A stretch of 64,000 nucleotides of DNA from Geotoga petraea. Lineage in GTDB: Bacteria > Thermotogota > Thermotogae > Petrotogales > Petrotogaceae. The notes under the pieces were generated by a model. That model had not been told where the DNA came from. It did not search any database and saw only the letters and a program-made list of their open reading frames with translations. This document shows, one piece after another, positions 35,931-44,933 of this stretch; position 1 is the first letter of the stretch; every line of letters begins with the position of its first letter. The translations under genes were made by a program, and so were the position numbers. The stretch covers positions 1-64,000 of the forward strand of contig NZ_FMYV01000005.1 in the NCBI RefSeq assembly GCF_900102615.1. Reading direction: 5' to 3'.

Positions 35931-36608
35931 ATGAATTATGACGATACTATAAAGTTTTGGAACAATGTTTTTTCAAACGAAAATACAAAAAAATTAGATA
36001 AACCTTTACCTTATCCAGAATTGGAAAAGGCTTTGAATTGGTTAGCAAAAGGTTCTGACAGTGTTCTGGATTATGGTTGTGGAGATGGAGTTTTTTTGGC
36101 AAGAAGTTATTATTTGGGTATTGAGAATGGGTTAGGTATTGATATCAGCCAAGAGGCTGTTCAAAAAGGAATGGCTAACCTTGAAGAGAATAATATAGAT
36201 AGTTATATTATAGAAAAAGGGAATCATCTCAAATTAAATGAAATACAAGATAATTTTTTTGATTCTGCTATTCTTTCAAATATATTGGACAATGTTTTAC
36301 CTGAAGACGGAATGTTTATTTTGGAAGAGATTCACAGAATTGTGAAACCAGATGGAAAAATATTGATCAAACTGAATGATTATATAGAAGGCGAAGATGT
36401 TTTAAGCAATAAAGAGATTTTTAAAGAAGAGCTACAAAAAAATTTTTATCTCGAAACTTCTGGACTATATTTTCACAATTTATCTGATTCTAATCTTGAG
36501 GAAATTATTAAATCGCAATTTCGTGTAGAAGATAAGTTTTTTATATATTTTAAAAATACTAATAAAAAAAATAGAATATGGCTTTTGAGAAATAAGCTCT
36601 TGCCCTAA
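35931..36608 (+). CDS. Class I SAM-dependent methyltransferase
   Basis: The 225-residue protein has a standard Rossmann-type methyltransferase: motif I VLDYGCGDGVFLARS at about residue 44, acidic motif II LGIDISQEAVQKG, and FFDSAILSNILDNVLPED around the post-motif region. The substrate is probably a small molecule or a protein; no DNA-methylase NPPY is present. The start at 35931 is set by AAAGGGAGATG upstream; TATAAT lies about 25 bases before the start. It is convergent with a second methyltransferase gene. Confidence 0.8.
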   Translation: MNYDDTIKFWNNVFSNENTKKLDKPLPYPELEKALNWLAKGSDSVLDYGCGDGVFLARSYYLGIENGLGIDISQEAVQKGMANLEENNIDSYIIEKGNHLKLNEIQDNFFDSAILSNILDNVLPEDGMFILEEIHRIVKPDGKILIKLNDYIEGEDVLSNKEIFKEELQKNFYLETSGLYFHNLSDSNLEEIIKSQFRVEDKFFIYFKNTNKKNRIWLLRNKLLP

Positions 36609-36621
36609 TACCATTATGCAC

Positions 36622-37320
36622 CTATTTTTTACAATGTAATATAAGTGGTAAAGAATTACTGTAATTTTCTTTTTTATAATTACCATAAAAATTTATATTT
36701 TTGAACCCAACTTCTTTTAAATATTTTTCTAATTTATTTTTCTTGATTGGATACAAGGTAATTCCATTTTCTATTTTTTTATTTTCATCTTTTACATATA
36801 GTTTTGTTTTGAAAATAATGGCATCATTTTCAAATTCATAGTATCTTTCAAACTTTATTTTATCGTTTTCAATTAATGGCAGTTCATCAATTTTATTTTG
36901 ATAAACATAATCATAATTCAGAATTTGTATAACTAACTCTCCATTATTTTGTAATTTATTATATACTTTCTCTAAAAATATTTTTTTATGTTTATTTTTT
37001 ATATGGACTAACGTATTACCTAAACTAATTATCAAATCAAAATTTTTAGAGTAAATAGTTTCAATTTCCATCATATCTCCAGTTTTAAAATCTATGTTAG
37101 TTGTCTTTCTTTTTGCTATTTCAATCATATTTTGGTTTAAATCCAAACCATGAAATTCTTTCTCAGGATATTTTTCTTTTAATTTTATTAACAACTCTCC
37201 TGTAGAACAGCCTATGTCCAAAACATTCTTTTTATCTTTCGATATATCGCTTATAAAATCTATCTTCAAGGGTTTTACAGGAAATATATATTCATAATAA
37301 ATGGAAATATCTTTATACAT
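36622..37320 (-). CDS. Class I SAM-dependent methyltransferase
   Basis: The 232-residue methyltransferase has motif I NVLDIGCSTGELLIKLKE, motif II FHGLDLNQNMIEIAK and FDLIISLGNTLVHIKNKH. It resembles methyltransferases acting on small molecules, but the substrate cannot be read. The ATG has AAGGAGG upstream. It lies 12 bases after a DUF6485 gene in the same direction, so the two form a small operon. Confidence 0.8.
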   Translation of the reverse strand: MYKDISIYYEYIFPVKPLKIDFISDISKDKKNVLDIGCSTGELLIKLKEKYPEKEFHGLDLNQNMIEIAKRKTTNIDFKTGDMMEIETIYSKNFDLIISLGNTLVHIKNKHKKIFLEKVYNKLQNNGELVIQILNYDYVYQNKIDELPLIENDKIKFERYYEFENDAIIFKTKLYVKDENKKIENGITLYPIKKNKLEKYLKEVGFKNINFYGNYKKENYSNSLPLILHCKK

Positions 37321-37332
37321 TTTATTCCTCCT

Positions 37333-37542
37333 TTATTTTTTATTAATGTTATATAATTTCACAAAACCATCTATTGTAAAATCTTCTTGATCTGATAAGT
37401 CTTTGTTTATCTTCTTGAAAAAACAGCTTGGTATTTCGTTAAGTTCTAAATTCTTTTTTATACAAAGAGTACACCCTTTATCATGGTTTGATGGATGATT
37501 TGGACAGTCAAAATCTTCACATGTGCAAAAATCTATTTTCAT
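37333..37542 (-). CDS. DUF6485 family cysteine-rich small protein
   Basis: The 69-residue product is rich in cysteine in its first half (CTCEDFDCPNHPSNHDKGC then LCIKKN and PSCFF), a pattern I associate with DUF6485, probably a small metal-binding protein of unknown role. The ribosome site GGAGATG precedes the ATG. It is the first gene of a two-gene unit with the methyltransferase. Confidence 0.65.
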   Translation of the reverse strand: MKIDFCTCEDFDCPNHPSNHDKGCTLCIKKNLELNEIPSCFFKKINKDLSDQEDFTIDGFVKLYNINKK

Positions 37543-37695
37543 TTTTTCATCTCCTAACTTTCTTTTTACTATTATAGCAAATAAGTGGTCTAATTTTTCA
37601 TATTTGTTATTAATCGGATATAATTCAATTTTGTAAACAATACTTTAAGATTTTTAATGTGTTTAATAATAAAAATAATTATACGCTTTACACTG

Positions 37696-37724
37696 TTGTA
37701 ATTGAATGTAAATTGTGATATAAT
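37696..37724 (+). promoter_or_regulatory. Promoter of the GGDEF gene
   Basis: TTGTAA (37696-37701), a 17-base spacer and TATAAT (37719-37724) lie 40 bases before the start codon. The remainder of 37,543-37,695 shows no gene. Confidence 0.7.
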
Positions 37725-37763
37725 GTTTTTGGTCTGTATAAAGTTTAGAGAGGATCTTATTTT

Positions 37764-39137
37764 ATGACAAATGAAGAGATAGGCGTAATTTTCCAAAACA
37801 TAATGCAGAGCAAGAATGTAGGCCTGTTAGTCTTGAAAAATGATAAAGTAAGGCATATTAATAAAAATTTTAAAAATTATCTTAACACTTTGGGAATAGA
37901 AGCTTCCTATAAGACTTTGTTAGATATCAACGAAAACTATAATCAAGATTTTCAAATTTATAAAAAATATTCTTTTTTAGAGAACTTATTAGAAAAGTAT
38001 AAAAAATTCAACTCAAATGATAATGAAGATAGGACACATCATACGATGGCCCTTTCTAAAAGTAATTTGGAACTTTTTTATACTGGTTTTGTACACAACG
38101 GAGAAAAATACAATGTATTCACTTTAAAACCTCTTCATAAAAATCTTAAACTTATGAACAACAAATTTTTTGAACTTTTAAAAAACATAAGTAAACTATC
38201 TACTGAAATTCTTTCAAATTCAAACTTTAAAAGTTATGATGTTTTTAATCAAATTTTTTCCATTTTAGAAAAAGAAATGATGCTGGATGCTTTTATTATT
38301 TCATTAGAAGATGACGACTTTATGTACATTAATTTTGGTAAAATAAAAGCTCATGACCTTTCCGATTTATATTTGCCAAAATATTCTTTAACTGGATATG
38401 TTAGTACTCAAAAGCAAAGTATCTACATAAAAAATTCTTTAGAAATAGATATGCAGGAAGGATTTAAAATATTTCACGCTTCAAAACCAGAAGTTTATTC
38501 GGTATTTGGAATTCCTTTTGATGTTGGTAATGGTTTAAAAGGGGCCATTTTATTTGAAAGAAAAGGTTATGATAGCTTTTTAAAACCTGAAATAAAAATT
38601 TTAGAAGAGCTCTCATATACTATTTTATCCATTTTAAAGTTTGCAAAGTTGTATGAAGACTTGAACAACGAGAAAGAAAAAATATATGATCTCGCCATAA
38701 AAGACAAGCTTACTAATGCTTACAACAGGGTTTTTTTAGGCGAATACTTAGAAAATGCGCTGGAAAAAGCTAAAAGATATGGTGAAAAATATGTTTTGAT
38801 TTTTGTAGATATCGACGGCTTTAAAAGTATAAATGATAAACATGGACACAATTATGGAGATACATGCTTAGTTTTCTTTGCAGAAACAATTTTTAATTGT
38901 ATAAGAAATTCTGACATTTTAGCAAGATATGGTGGGGACGAATTTTTAATAGTTTTAAACGAGACAAGTTTGTCAGAAGCAAAAAAGATTATTGACAGAA
39001 TAAACATAAAACTTCAAAATTCTCTTTTTAAACTTTCTATTTCTTATGGATTGCTGGAGTTAGACAAAAATTTAACTATTGAAGAAAACCTAAACATAGT
39101 AGATAATTTGATGTATAAAATGAAATACAAAAAATGA
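37764..39137 (+). CDS. Diguanylate cyclase with PAS-like and GAF-like sensor regions
   Basis: The 457-residue protein should make cyclic di-GMP. The C-terminal GGDEF domain contains LARYGGDEFLIVLN (GGDEF at about residues 390-394), preceded by the inhibitory I-site RNSD five residues upstream, so product feedback is expected. The N terminus (NVGLLVLKNDKVRHINKNF) looks PAS-like and the middle (residues about 130-290) GAF-like, implying a soluble sensor. No membrane segment is seen. The gene is monocistronic with its own promoter and terminator. Confidence 0.88.
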   Translation: MTNEEIGVIFQNIMQSKNVGLLVLKNDKVRHINKNFKNYLNTLGIEASYKTLLDINENYNQDFQIYKKYSFLENLLEKYKKFNSNDNEDRTHHTMALSKSNLELFYTGFVHNGEKYNVFTLKPLHKNLKLMNNKFFELLKNISKLSTEILSNSNFKSYDVFNQIFSILEKEMMLDAFIISLEDDDFMYINFGKIKAHDLSDLYLPKYSLTGYVSTQKQSIYIKNSLEIDMQEGFKIFHASKPEVYSVFGIPFDVGNGLKGAILFERKGYDSFLKPEIKILEELSYTILSILKFAKLYEDLNNEKEKIYDLAIKDKLTNAYNRVFLGEYLENALEKAKRYGEKYVLIFVDIDGFKSINDKHGHNYGDTCLVFFAETIFNCIRNSDILARYGGDEFLIVLNETSLSEAKKIIDRINIKLQNSLFKLSISYGLLELDKNLTIEENLNIVDNLMYKMKYKK

Positions 39138-39163
39138 AGCAGAACTAATCTGCTTCATTTTTT
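39132..39163. terminator. Bidirectional terminator
   Basis: AAATGAAGCAGA and TCTGCTTCATTT form a stem with a six-base loop, flanked by A and T runs, overlapping the GGDEF stop codon and facing the pseudogene on the minus strand. Confidence 0.85.
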
Positions 39164-39633
39164 AATTAATTATAAAAGGTAAAGATCTTGCATTTCTCAT
39201 AAAAATATCAAAGGATTTCTTTTCTTCTAGCTCATAAAAAGATATTATATCCCAATTTGGGATTTTGAACTTATTTGTTTCGCTCAATTCATCATAGAAA
39301 TTAAAAGACATAGAAATTCCATCTGAAACTCTATTAGTAATTATATCTCTTGGTTCGCTTTCATATCCATATAAAATATTACTTTGACTTGGGTCAGAAA
39401 ATTGAAGCAAAACCCAAGGTAATCTTACTTTAATCCTTTTCCATTCTTTTATAACTGCATCCAAGTTACTGGGGTCGTCAGCATTATTTCTTAATCATTT
39501 TTTAAAACATATTCTCCTACATCTTTTTCATAAGTATCAAAAGCTATATAAAATGTTTCTGTAAAATCGTTTTCAAGATAAATATCAAGAGAAAAATAGT
39601 CATAATCATAGTTATATAATATATTTTTTTCAT
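39162..39633 (-). pseudogene. Hypothetical protein broken by two single-base deletions
   Basis: A ribosome site (GGGGGATAAT) precedes an ATG at 39633 followed by seven A; with eight A the frame would read KKNILYNYDYDYFSLDIYLE and go on to VGEYVLKND. A second missing base near 39,490 (GATTAAG, expected GATTTAAG) then restores LRNNADDPSNLDAVIKEWKR and the open 100-codon tail to RSLPFIIN. The intact product would be about 157 residues. The family is not recognised; the start of the tail frame alone has no ribosome site. Confidence 0.6.
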
Positions 39634-39723
39634 ATTATCCCCCTGATTTTTATTTTGACATATTATCATTATATACTAAAATCATTTTATTTTTTTATAT
39701 ATTGTTTTTATGTTATTTTGTTT

Positions 39724-40563
39724 TTAAAATGTTTCTTCTTTTAAAAATCTATCAGTTGCGTTTTGCCAAGATTGCATTTTTGTTCCTGTAACTCTTTCAA
39801 CTTTTGAAATATCTAAGACAGATGACTTAGGCCTTTTCGCTTTGAGATCAAAGTCTTTTTGTTTTGCTTTAATCAATTCTCCTTTCCAACCTACCTCTTT
39901 TAATATATATTCAGCCCACTCGTATCTTGTACAGGATGTATTTGTTATGTGGTATATTCCATATTTTTTTGTTTTAAGTAAATTCATTGTTGCGATTACC
40001 AAATCTTTTGTATAAGTTGGAGAACTCTTTTCGTCTGTTACGACTTTCAGAGTTTCGTTGTTTTTAGCCCATCTAATAACTTTTTTTACAAAGTTATCCC
40101 CGTTCTGACCAAATAGCCAACTTGTTCTTATTAAAAAAGTTTTTTTGTTTTCCTTTAATTCTTTTTCGCCAAGAGCTTTACTTTTCCCGTACTTATTGAT
40201 GGGATTAGTATTATCTTTTGTGCTATAATTCCCTTTTTCACCTGAAAATACGTAATTTGTTGAAAAATGTATTAATTCGAAATTTATTTCTTTAGATATT
40301 TCTACCAAATTTTTTACCCCTTTAGAATTTATTAGGTAAGCTTTATTCCAATTATTTTCTGCTTCATCAACATTTGTGTATGCAGCACAATTTATTATAT
40401 GGGTTATATCTTTGTAACTTTTTAAGAATTCTCTCATCTGTTCTAAATTAGTTATATCAAAATTAGATTTATTTGTACTAAGATAGTCTATTTTTCCCAT
40501 GAAAAAATATTTTGAAAATTCTTTCCCTAATTGCCCATTAGCCCCTGTTATTAGTACTTTCAT
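39724..40563 (-). CDS. rfbD: dTDP-4-dehydrorhamnose reductase
   Basis: RfbD reduces dTDP-4-keto-L-rhamnose to dTDP-L-rhamnose with NAD(P)H for cell-surface polysaccharide. The 279-residue protein starts with the dinucleotide-binding motif MKVLITGANGQLGKEF; FSTNYVFSGEKGNY and NKYGKSKALGE supply the SDR catalytic Tyr-x-x-x-Lys; TSWLFGQNGDNFVKKV is typical of RfbD. No other rfb genes are adjacent, so it is a solitary copy. It was probably annotated as an SDR sugar nucleotide reductase elsewhere. Confidence 0.88.
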   Translation of the reverse strand: MKVLITGANGQLGKEFSKYFFMGKIDYLSTNKSNFDITNLEQMREFLKSYKDITHIINCAAYTNVDEAENNWNKAYLINSKGVKNLVEISKEINFELIHFSTNYVFSGEKGNYSTKDNTNPINKYGKSKALGEKELKENKKTFLIRTSWLFGQNGDNFVKKVIRWAKNNETLKVVTDEKSSPTYTKDLVIATMNLLKTKKYGIYHITNTSCTRYEWAEYILKEVGWKGELIKAKQKDFDLKAKRPKSSVLDISKVERVTGTKMQSWQNATDRFLKEETF

Positions 40564-40610
40564 TTTTTCACCTCAATTTTGTTGTTATTGAATAATAGCT
40601 TCTTAAATTA

Positions 40611-40646
40611 AAAAAATTGGCATATTTAAATATGCCAATTTTTTTT
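40611..40646. terminator. Terminator upstream of rfbD end / after mgsA
   Basis: A palindrome AATTGGCATATTTAAATATG continuing to CCAATT, flanked by A and T runs, ends the minus-strand mgsA transcript. Confidence 0.85.
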
Positions 40647-40647
40647 A

Positions 40648-41040
40648 TTATTCATTTAATTTTTTTTCTATTTCTATTGTTAAAGCTTCTGCAGTCGCCA
40701 AATTTGTGGCAAGAGGTACATTATGAACATCACAAACTCTGAGAAAAGCTGAAACATCTGGTTCATGAGGTTGGGCAGTTAAAGGATCTCTCAAAAAAAT
40801 TACAAAGCCTATTTCTCCAGTAACCAGTAAAGCACCAATTTGTAGGTCTCCGCCCATTGGTCCAGATTCATAAGTTTTGATATCTAAACCAACTTTTTCT
40901 TTTAATAATTTTCCTGTAGATTTTGTTGCATGTAAATTACACTTATGAAAAACTTCTTTCCACTCTCTTGCAAACATCACTAAATCAAGTTTTTTCTTGT
41001 CATGAGCTATTAGGGCTACGCTAATTTTTTTATCTTCCAT
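40648..41040 (-). CDS. mgsA: Methylglyoxal synthase
   Basis: MgsA converts dihydroxyacetone phosphate to methylglyoxal and phosphate. The 130-residue protein shows the family blocks VALIAHDKKK, LHATKSTGKLL, SGPMGGDLQIGALL with the catalytic Asp, and FLRDPLTAQPHEPDVSAFLR followed by NVPLATNLATAE. Length is slightly shorter than the E. coli enzyme. It starts three bases after the M42 peptidase stop, so it appears to be the last gene of that operon. Confidence 0.93.
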   Translation of the reverse strand: MEDKKISVALIAHDKKKLDLVMFAREWKEVFHKCNLHATKSTGKLLKEKVGLDIKTYESGPMGGDLQIGALLVTGEIGFVIFLRDPLTAQPHEPDVSAFLRVCDVHNVPLATNLATAEALTIEIEKKLNE

Positions 41041-41043
41041 AGG

Positions 41044-42048
41044 TTACATCTCTTTGTTTGATATTGCTTTAATCATTTTAACTGTATTTTTAACGTCTTC
41101 GTAAGAGACCATTTCGTGAGGTGAATGAATGTATCGAGTAGCAATTGATATTGTACATACAGGAATACCAGATTTTGTTCTTTGATACCCCATGGCATTT
41201 GTTCCTCCACCAAATAATACTTCAAATTGATAAGGGATTTTTTCTTCAATTGCAGCATTTTTAATAAATTCCACTACATTTCTATCTGATATAGTTGCGT
41301 TGTCTTTTATTTTTATACAAGGGCCATCACCAAGTTTCATGTTCATTCTTTTAATAGCTTTTGGGGTATCCAAAGCCTTAGTAACGTCAATTGCAATTGC
41401 CATATCCACATCGTAATCGTATGAAGCAACAGAAGCTCCAACTATTCCAACTTCTTCTTGAACAGTGAAGGCAAATATTACGTTGTTTTTTGGTTTGTCC
41501 ATTTCCTTTATAGATTGAATCATCGTAGCACAAGCTATTCTGTCATCCATAGCTTTTGACACTAAATGGTCTCCAAGATCGTGAAATCCAGTTGCGTATG
41601 TTCCAAATGTTCCTATTGGAGCCATTTTTTCTGCTTCTTCTCTTGTTTTTGCACCAATATCTACAAAAAGTACATCTAAGTTTAGGTGAGAATGATTTTC
41701 TCTCAATTCTTTAGTTGTTTCTCCTTCAATCCCTACAACACCAATGTTTCCGTTGAATTGAAATTGAGTCCCTACTAAGTTTAAAGGATTTTGTCCTCCT
41801 ACTGCGTCCACTTTTAAAAATCCGTTGTCGGTTATGTGAGTTACTACAAGTCCAATTTCATCCATGTGCCCATCGAACAAAACGGTTTTATCTGAAGTAC
41901 CTTTTTTTATAGCTATTAAATTACCCAGCTTATCTATTTTTATTTCATCTACATGATCTTTTATCTCGCTTTTTATGAATTCTCTTATTTCATCTTCTCT
42001 TCCACTTGGTGAATATATTTCGGTAATTTTTTTAATTAATTCCTTCAT
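41044..42048 (-). CDS. M42 family metallo-aminopeptidase (third of three)
   Basis: The 334-residue enzyme is a dinuclear zinc/cobalt aminopeptidase of the TET/glutamyl type. Ligands and catalytic residues are visible: FDGHMDEIG, KAMDDRIAC, VQEEVGIVGA (catalytic and metal Glu), IAIDVTKALDTP and RYIHSPHEMVS. These proteins usually assemble into dodecameric tetrahedra that trim peptides. It overlaps the upstream peptidase gene by four bases (ATGA) and precedes mgsA. No signal peptide; cytoplasmic. Confidence 0.9.
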   Translation of the reverse strand: MKELIKKITEIYSPSGREDEIREFIKSEIKDHVDEIKIDKLGNLIAIKKGTSDKTVLFDGHMDEIGLVVTHITDNGFLKVDAVGGQNPLNLVGTQFQFNGNIGVVGIEGETTKELRENHSHLNLDVLFVDIGAKTREEAEKMAPIGTFGTYATGFHDLGDHLVSKAMDDRIACATMIQSIKEMDKPKNNVIFAFTVQEEVGIVGASVASYDYDVDMAIAIDVTKALDTPKAIKRMNMKLGDGPCIKIKDNATISDRNVVEFIKNAAIEEKIPYQFEVLFGGGTNAMGYQRTKSGIPVCTISIATRYIHSPHEMVSYEDVKNTVKMIKAISNKEM

Positions 42049-43076
42049 TCTGCAATCATCCTCCCATCAATTAACAATTTCTCAGTTATTTTATACACAC
42101 CGTCATAATCTTTTAAATTGATTATTGTGTTTGGTGAATGTAAATATCTACAAGGTACAGAAATTACTCCAGCTGGAATACCCCCTAAACTTTTTGCAAG
42201 TCTTGCTGCATCTGTTCCACCAGCTGTTCTCATTTTGTACTGATATTTTATTCCCATTCCTTTTGCTGTTTCCACTATATTTTCAAATATTTTTCTTTCG
42301 AGAACAACTCCTGAGTGCATAAAGGTTAAGACTGGTCCGTCTCCTAAATGAGTCGCCCATTTTTCTGGCTCATTTTCTGGGTTGTCTCCTGCAGTTGTAC
42401 CTTCTAAGATCAAAGCTGCATCTGGATTTATGTATTCAGCAGCAACTCCACTACCTCTTAGGCCTGTTTCTTCTTGGACAACAAAAGCAAAATAAGTATC
42501 GTATTCAGGTTTAGTATTGTTGTTTTTGAAGCTTTCTAAAATATTCATCATTACTGTACAACCTGCTCTGTCATCAAAAGCTTTAGAAAGAGCATAGTCT
42601 CCGTTTTCATAATATTTAACGTCAAATGTAACCATGTCACCAAGATTGACTTTTTTCTTTGCATCTTCATCTTTTTTGAATCCACATTCTATTTTTAAAG
42701 AGTCATATTTGGCTACTGAAGAAGTTTCTTTTTCTAAATGAATTGGTTTTGAGTTAACTACTGCAGGGATTTCATTTTTAATCAATAGTCTTTGAGATTT
42801 TACAACTCTTGGGTCGACTCCACCAACCATTGATATTCCCAATTTTCCGTCTTTGTGTATTTTTGTTACTAAAAAACCAACTTCATCCATATGTGCAGCA
42901 ACCATAACTCTTTTAGAGCTATTTTTACCTTTTTTTAAAACGATCATATTACCCATTACGTCTTCATATATGTCATCATACATTCCATCTATTTTTTCTT
43001 TTATGAACTCTTTAACTTTTTCTTCGTGCCCTGATACTCCCATTAATTCTGTCATTTCTTTTAAATACTTTCTCAT
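42045..43076 (-). CDS. M42 family metallo-aminopeptidase (second of three)
   Basis: The 343-residue member of the M42 peptidase array has AAHMDEVGFLV, KAFDDRAGCTV, VQEETGLRGSG and RYLHSPNTII. The position usually held by Asp in the fourth motif is Glu (LILEGTTAGD), as in some family branches, so metal binding should be kept but specificity may differ. It overlaps neighbours by four bases on both sides, giving strict coupling in the three-peptidase operon. Confidence 0.9.
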   Translation of the reverse strand: MRKYLKEMTELMGVSGHEEKVKEFIKEKIDGMYDDIYEDVMGNMIVLKKGKNSSKRVMVAAHMDEVGFLVTKIHKDGKLGISMVGGVDPRVVKSQRLLIKNEIPAVVNSKPIHLEKETSSVAKYDSLKIECGFKKDEDAKKKVNLGDMVTFDVKYYENGDYALSKAFDDRAGCTVMMNILESFKNNNTKPEYDTYFAFVVQEETGLRGSGVAAEYINPDAALILEGTTAGDNPENEPEKWATHLGDGPVLTFMHSGVVLERKIFENIVETAKGMGIKYQYKMRTAGGTDAARLAKSLGGIPAGVISVPCRYLHSPNTIINLKDYDGVYKITEKLLIDGRMIAE

Positions 43077-44095
43077 TTATTTCCACCTTCTTCATATGCG
43101 TATAATGCAAGAAGTTTTGCTGTAAGGTCTATATCGTTTACATTTACAACTTCTACAGGTGAATGCATGTTGTATATTGGTATAGATAATAAGCCTGTTT
43201 TTACACCATTTTTTGTTAACTGAACAACATCTGTTTCAGTTCCAGTTCCCATAGGAAGAACTTCTATCTGATGATCAATATTTTCATTTTTTGCAATATC
43301 TGTAAGCTTTTTATTAACTTCTTTGTTAATAGCAGCTCCTATTCCTATAGCTGGTCCTTTACCTATTTTCATAGTCTCTATGTTATCAGGCAAATCTTCA
43401 GCAAAAGTAACATCTACTATAATCGCGTTGTCTGGATGAATATCATAAGCCATACCTTTGGCTCCGACAAGACCCACTTCTTCTCCTTTATTAAAAGAAA
43501 GGTACAATGTCCCATCGAATTTGAATTTTTTCAAATAATCGAGGGCTTTTATGATTGAGACAACACCTGCTCTATTATCTATTGCTTTTCCTGATATCGT
43601 TTTGTTTTCTAATTCTTTTGATTTAGCTTCAACAACTCCTATATCCCCAACATTTAAACCTTCTGTTCCGCCAGAGATAGAAAAGTCAACAAAAAGCTCG
43701 TCAAAAGAAGGTGATTGCCCTCTTTTGTCTTTGTCTTGCAAATGTGGTGCCAACATTCCAATAACACCAAGTTTGTCGCCTTTTTCAGTTTTGAATATAA
43801 CTCTTTTAGCTATTAAAGTTCTTGGATCTACCCCACCAACCATTTCTACTCTAACAAAATCTTTATCTACTATTTTTGATATTGCTATACCAATTTCATC
43901 TATATGTGCAAAAAAGGCTATTTTTTTGTCGTCATTTCCATATTTTGCAACAAGACTTCCAGTCCCTCTTTTTGATATCTCAATTTCTGAATTTATTTCT
44001 TTTAAAGTTTCTTCTACTATAGAGTATGTATTATGTTCCCATGAACTTACTCCAAAGCTGTCTGACAATTTTTTCAATATCTCGGAAATATCCAT
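43073..44095 (-). CDS. M42 family metallo-aminopeptidase (first of three)
   Basis: The 340-residue protein leads the peptidase operon. Motifs: FAHIDEIGIAI, KAIDNRAGVVS (Asn for the second Asp), NKGEEVGLVGA, IIVDVTFAED and NMHSPVEVV. Paralogous M42 subunits in Thermotogota and archaea differ in specificity and can co-assemble. The ATG follows AAGGAGG. minC lies 17 bases upstream in the same direction, so transcription may start before minC. Confidence 0.9.
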   Translation of the reverse strand: MDISEILKKLSDSFGVSSWEHNTYSIVEETLKEINSEIEISKRGTGSLVAKYGNDDKKIAFFAHIDEIGIAISKIVDKDFVRVEMVGGVDPRTLIAKRVIFKTEKGDKLGVIGMLAPHLQDKDKRGQSPSFDELFVDFSISGGTEGLNVGDIGVVEAKSKELENKTISGKAIDNRAGVVSIIKALDYLKKFKFDGTLYLSFNKGEEVGLVGAKGMAYDIHPDNAIIVDVTFAEDLPDNIETMKIGKGPAIGIGAAINKEVNKKLTDIAKNENIDHQIEVLPMGTGTETDVVQLTKNGVKTGLLSIPIYNMHSPVEVVNVNDIDLTAKLLALYAYEEGGNK

Positions 44096-44112
44096 TACAA
44101 AACCTCCTTATA

Positions 44113-44715
44113 CTAAATTTCTAAAGATTCAACAAGAGCTTTATCGTTTTCAACTCTTATGGAAACTGGAGCATCTGGCCATTCATGATTAAAAAAAGGT
44201 ATTTCTGCTATTTCTATTAATGACGATTCCATTTTAGAAGCTATAATAAAAGCATTTCTTTTATTAGTCAAACCAGCTCTAATAACTCCAAAGACTTTTC
44301 CATATACAATAACGCTCCCGCCTGCATTAACTTCTGCTCCTGAATTAACGTTTCCAAATATAATAATGTCCCCCGGATTATCTATTACCTGTCCGGATCT
44401 TACGTGTTTTCTATATATTTTTGTACTTGAAAGGTCGAGTTCTTTTTTTTGAGACTTTGAAGGAGGTAATTCCCCAAAATATGCTCCTGCTAATTTAAGA
44501 TCAAGAGTCCTTGCAAACTTAGCAATTTTAGGGAGAAGATTATACTGGCTTTCGTCTTTTAAATAAATGTAAAAACTGTCCCCAAATTTGAAAAAGTTTT
44601 TCATCGTGTTTAACTTTTTTTGAAAATACTCAAACAAATCTTTTTGAGTGTAACCTTCTTCAAAGTAAAATACAATGTCTCCGTCTACGATTTTAGCAAA
44701 TATAAAATCTTCCAT
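44113..44715 (-). CDS. minC: Septum site-determining protein MinC
   Basis: MinC inhibits FtsZ polymerisation away from mid-cell. The 200-residue protein has the N-terminal alpha/beta domain (EEGYTQKDLFEYFQKKL) and the C-terminal right-handed beta-helix (RSGQVIDNPGDIIIFGNVNS then GAEVNAGGSVIVYGKVFGVI), the hallmark of MinC_C. The start at 44715 is set by GGGGGGGAGTG just upstream; a longer frame exists but lacks support. No minD or minE is adjacent in this window. Confidence 0.9.
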   Translation of the reverse strand: MEDFIFAKIVDGDIVFYFEEGYTQKDLFEYFQKKLNTMKNFFKFGDSFYIYLKDESQYNLLPKIAKFARTLDLKLAGAYFGELPPSKSQKKELDLSSTKIYRKHVRSGQVIDNPGDIIIFGNVNSGAEVNAGGSVIVYGKVFGVIRAGLTNKRNAFIIASKMESSLIEIAEIPFFNHEWPDAPVSIRVENDKALVESLEI

Positions 44716-44933
44716 ATTGTCACTCCCCCCCAATAAACTTCTTTCTATAATATAATACCACAAAAAGTTTTCTCATTAATATTTGAAATAAAGAAAAGAG
44801 AGTTAATTAGCGTGAAATTTTTTTCATTATGTAATTAAAATACTATTATAATAAGCGTTTATGAATTTGTATTATTACAGATATTATTGTAAAATAAAGT
44901 TGTATATATTAAATATTTTTTGGGGGTGCAATA

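Noticed and set aside
35931-37320. DNA methyltransferases belonging to the defence island
   Set aside because: Both proteins have small-molecule class I motifs and no NPPY or PC motif.
1-37600. Integrase and tRNA attachment site for the island
   Set aside because: Apart from the IS3 element no recombinase, tRNA gene or flanking att-like repeat was found inside the window.
44716-44933. Cobalamin riboswitch before the mutase operon
   Set aside because: The leader is short and AT-rich; no B12-box-like sequence or conserved stem was seen.
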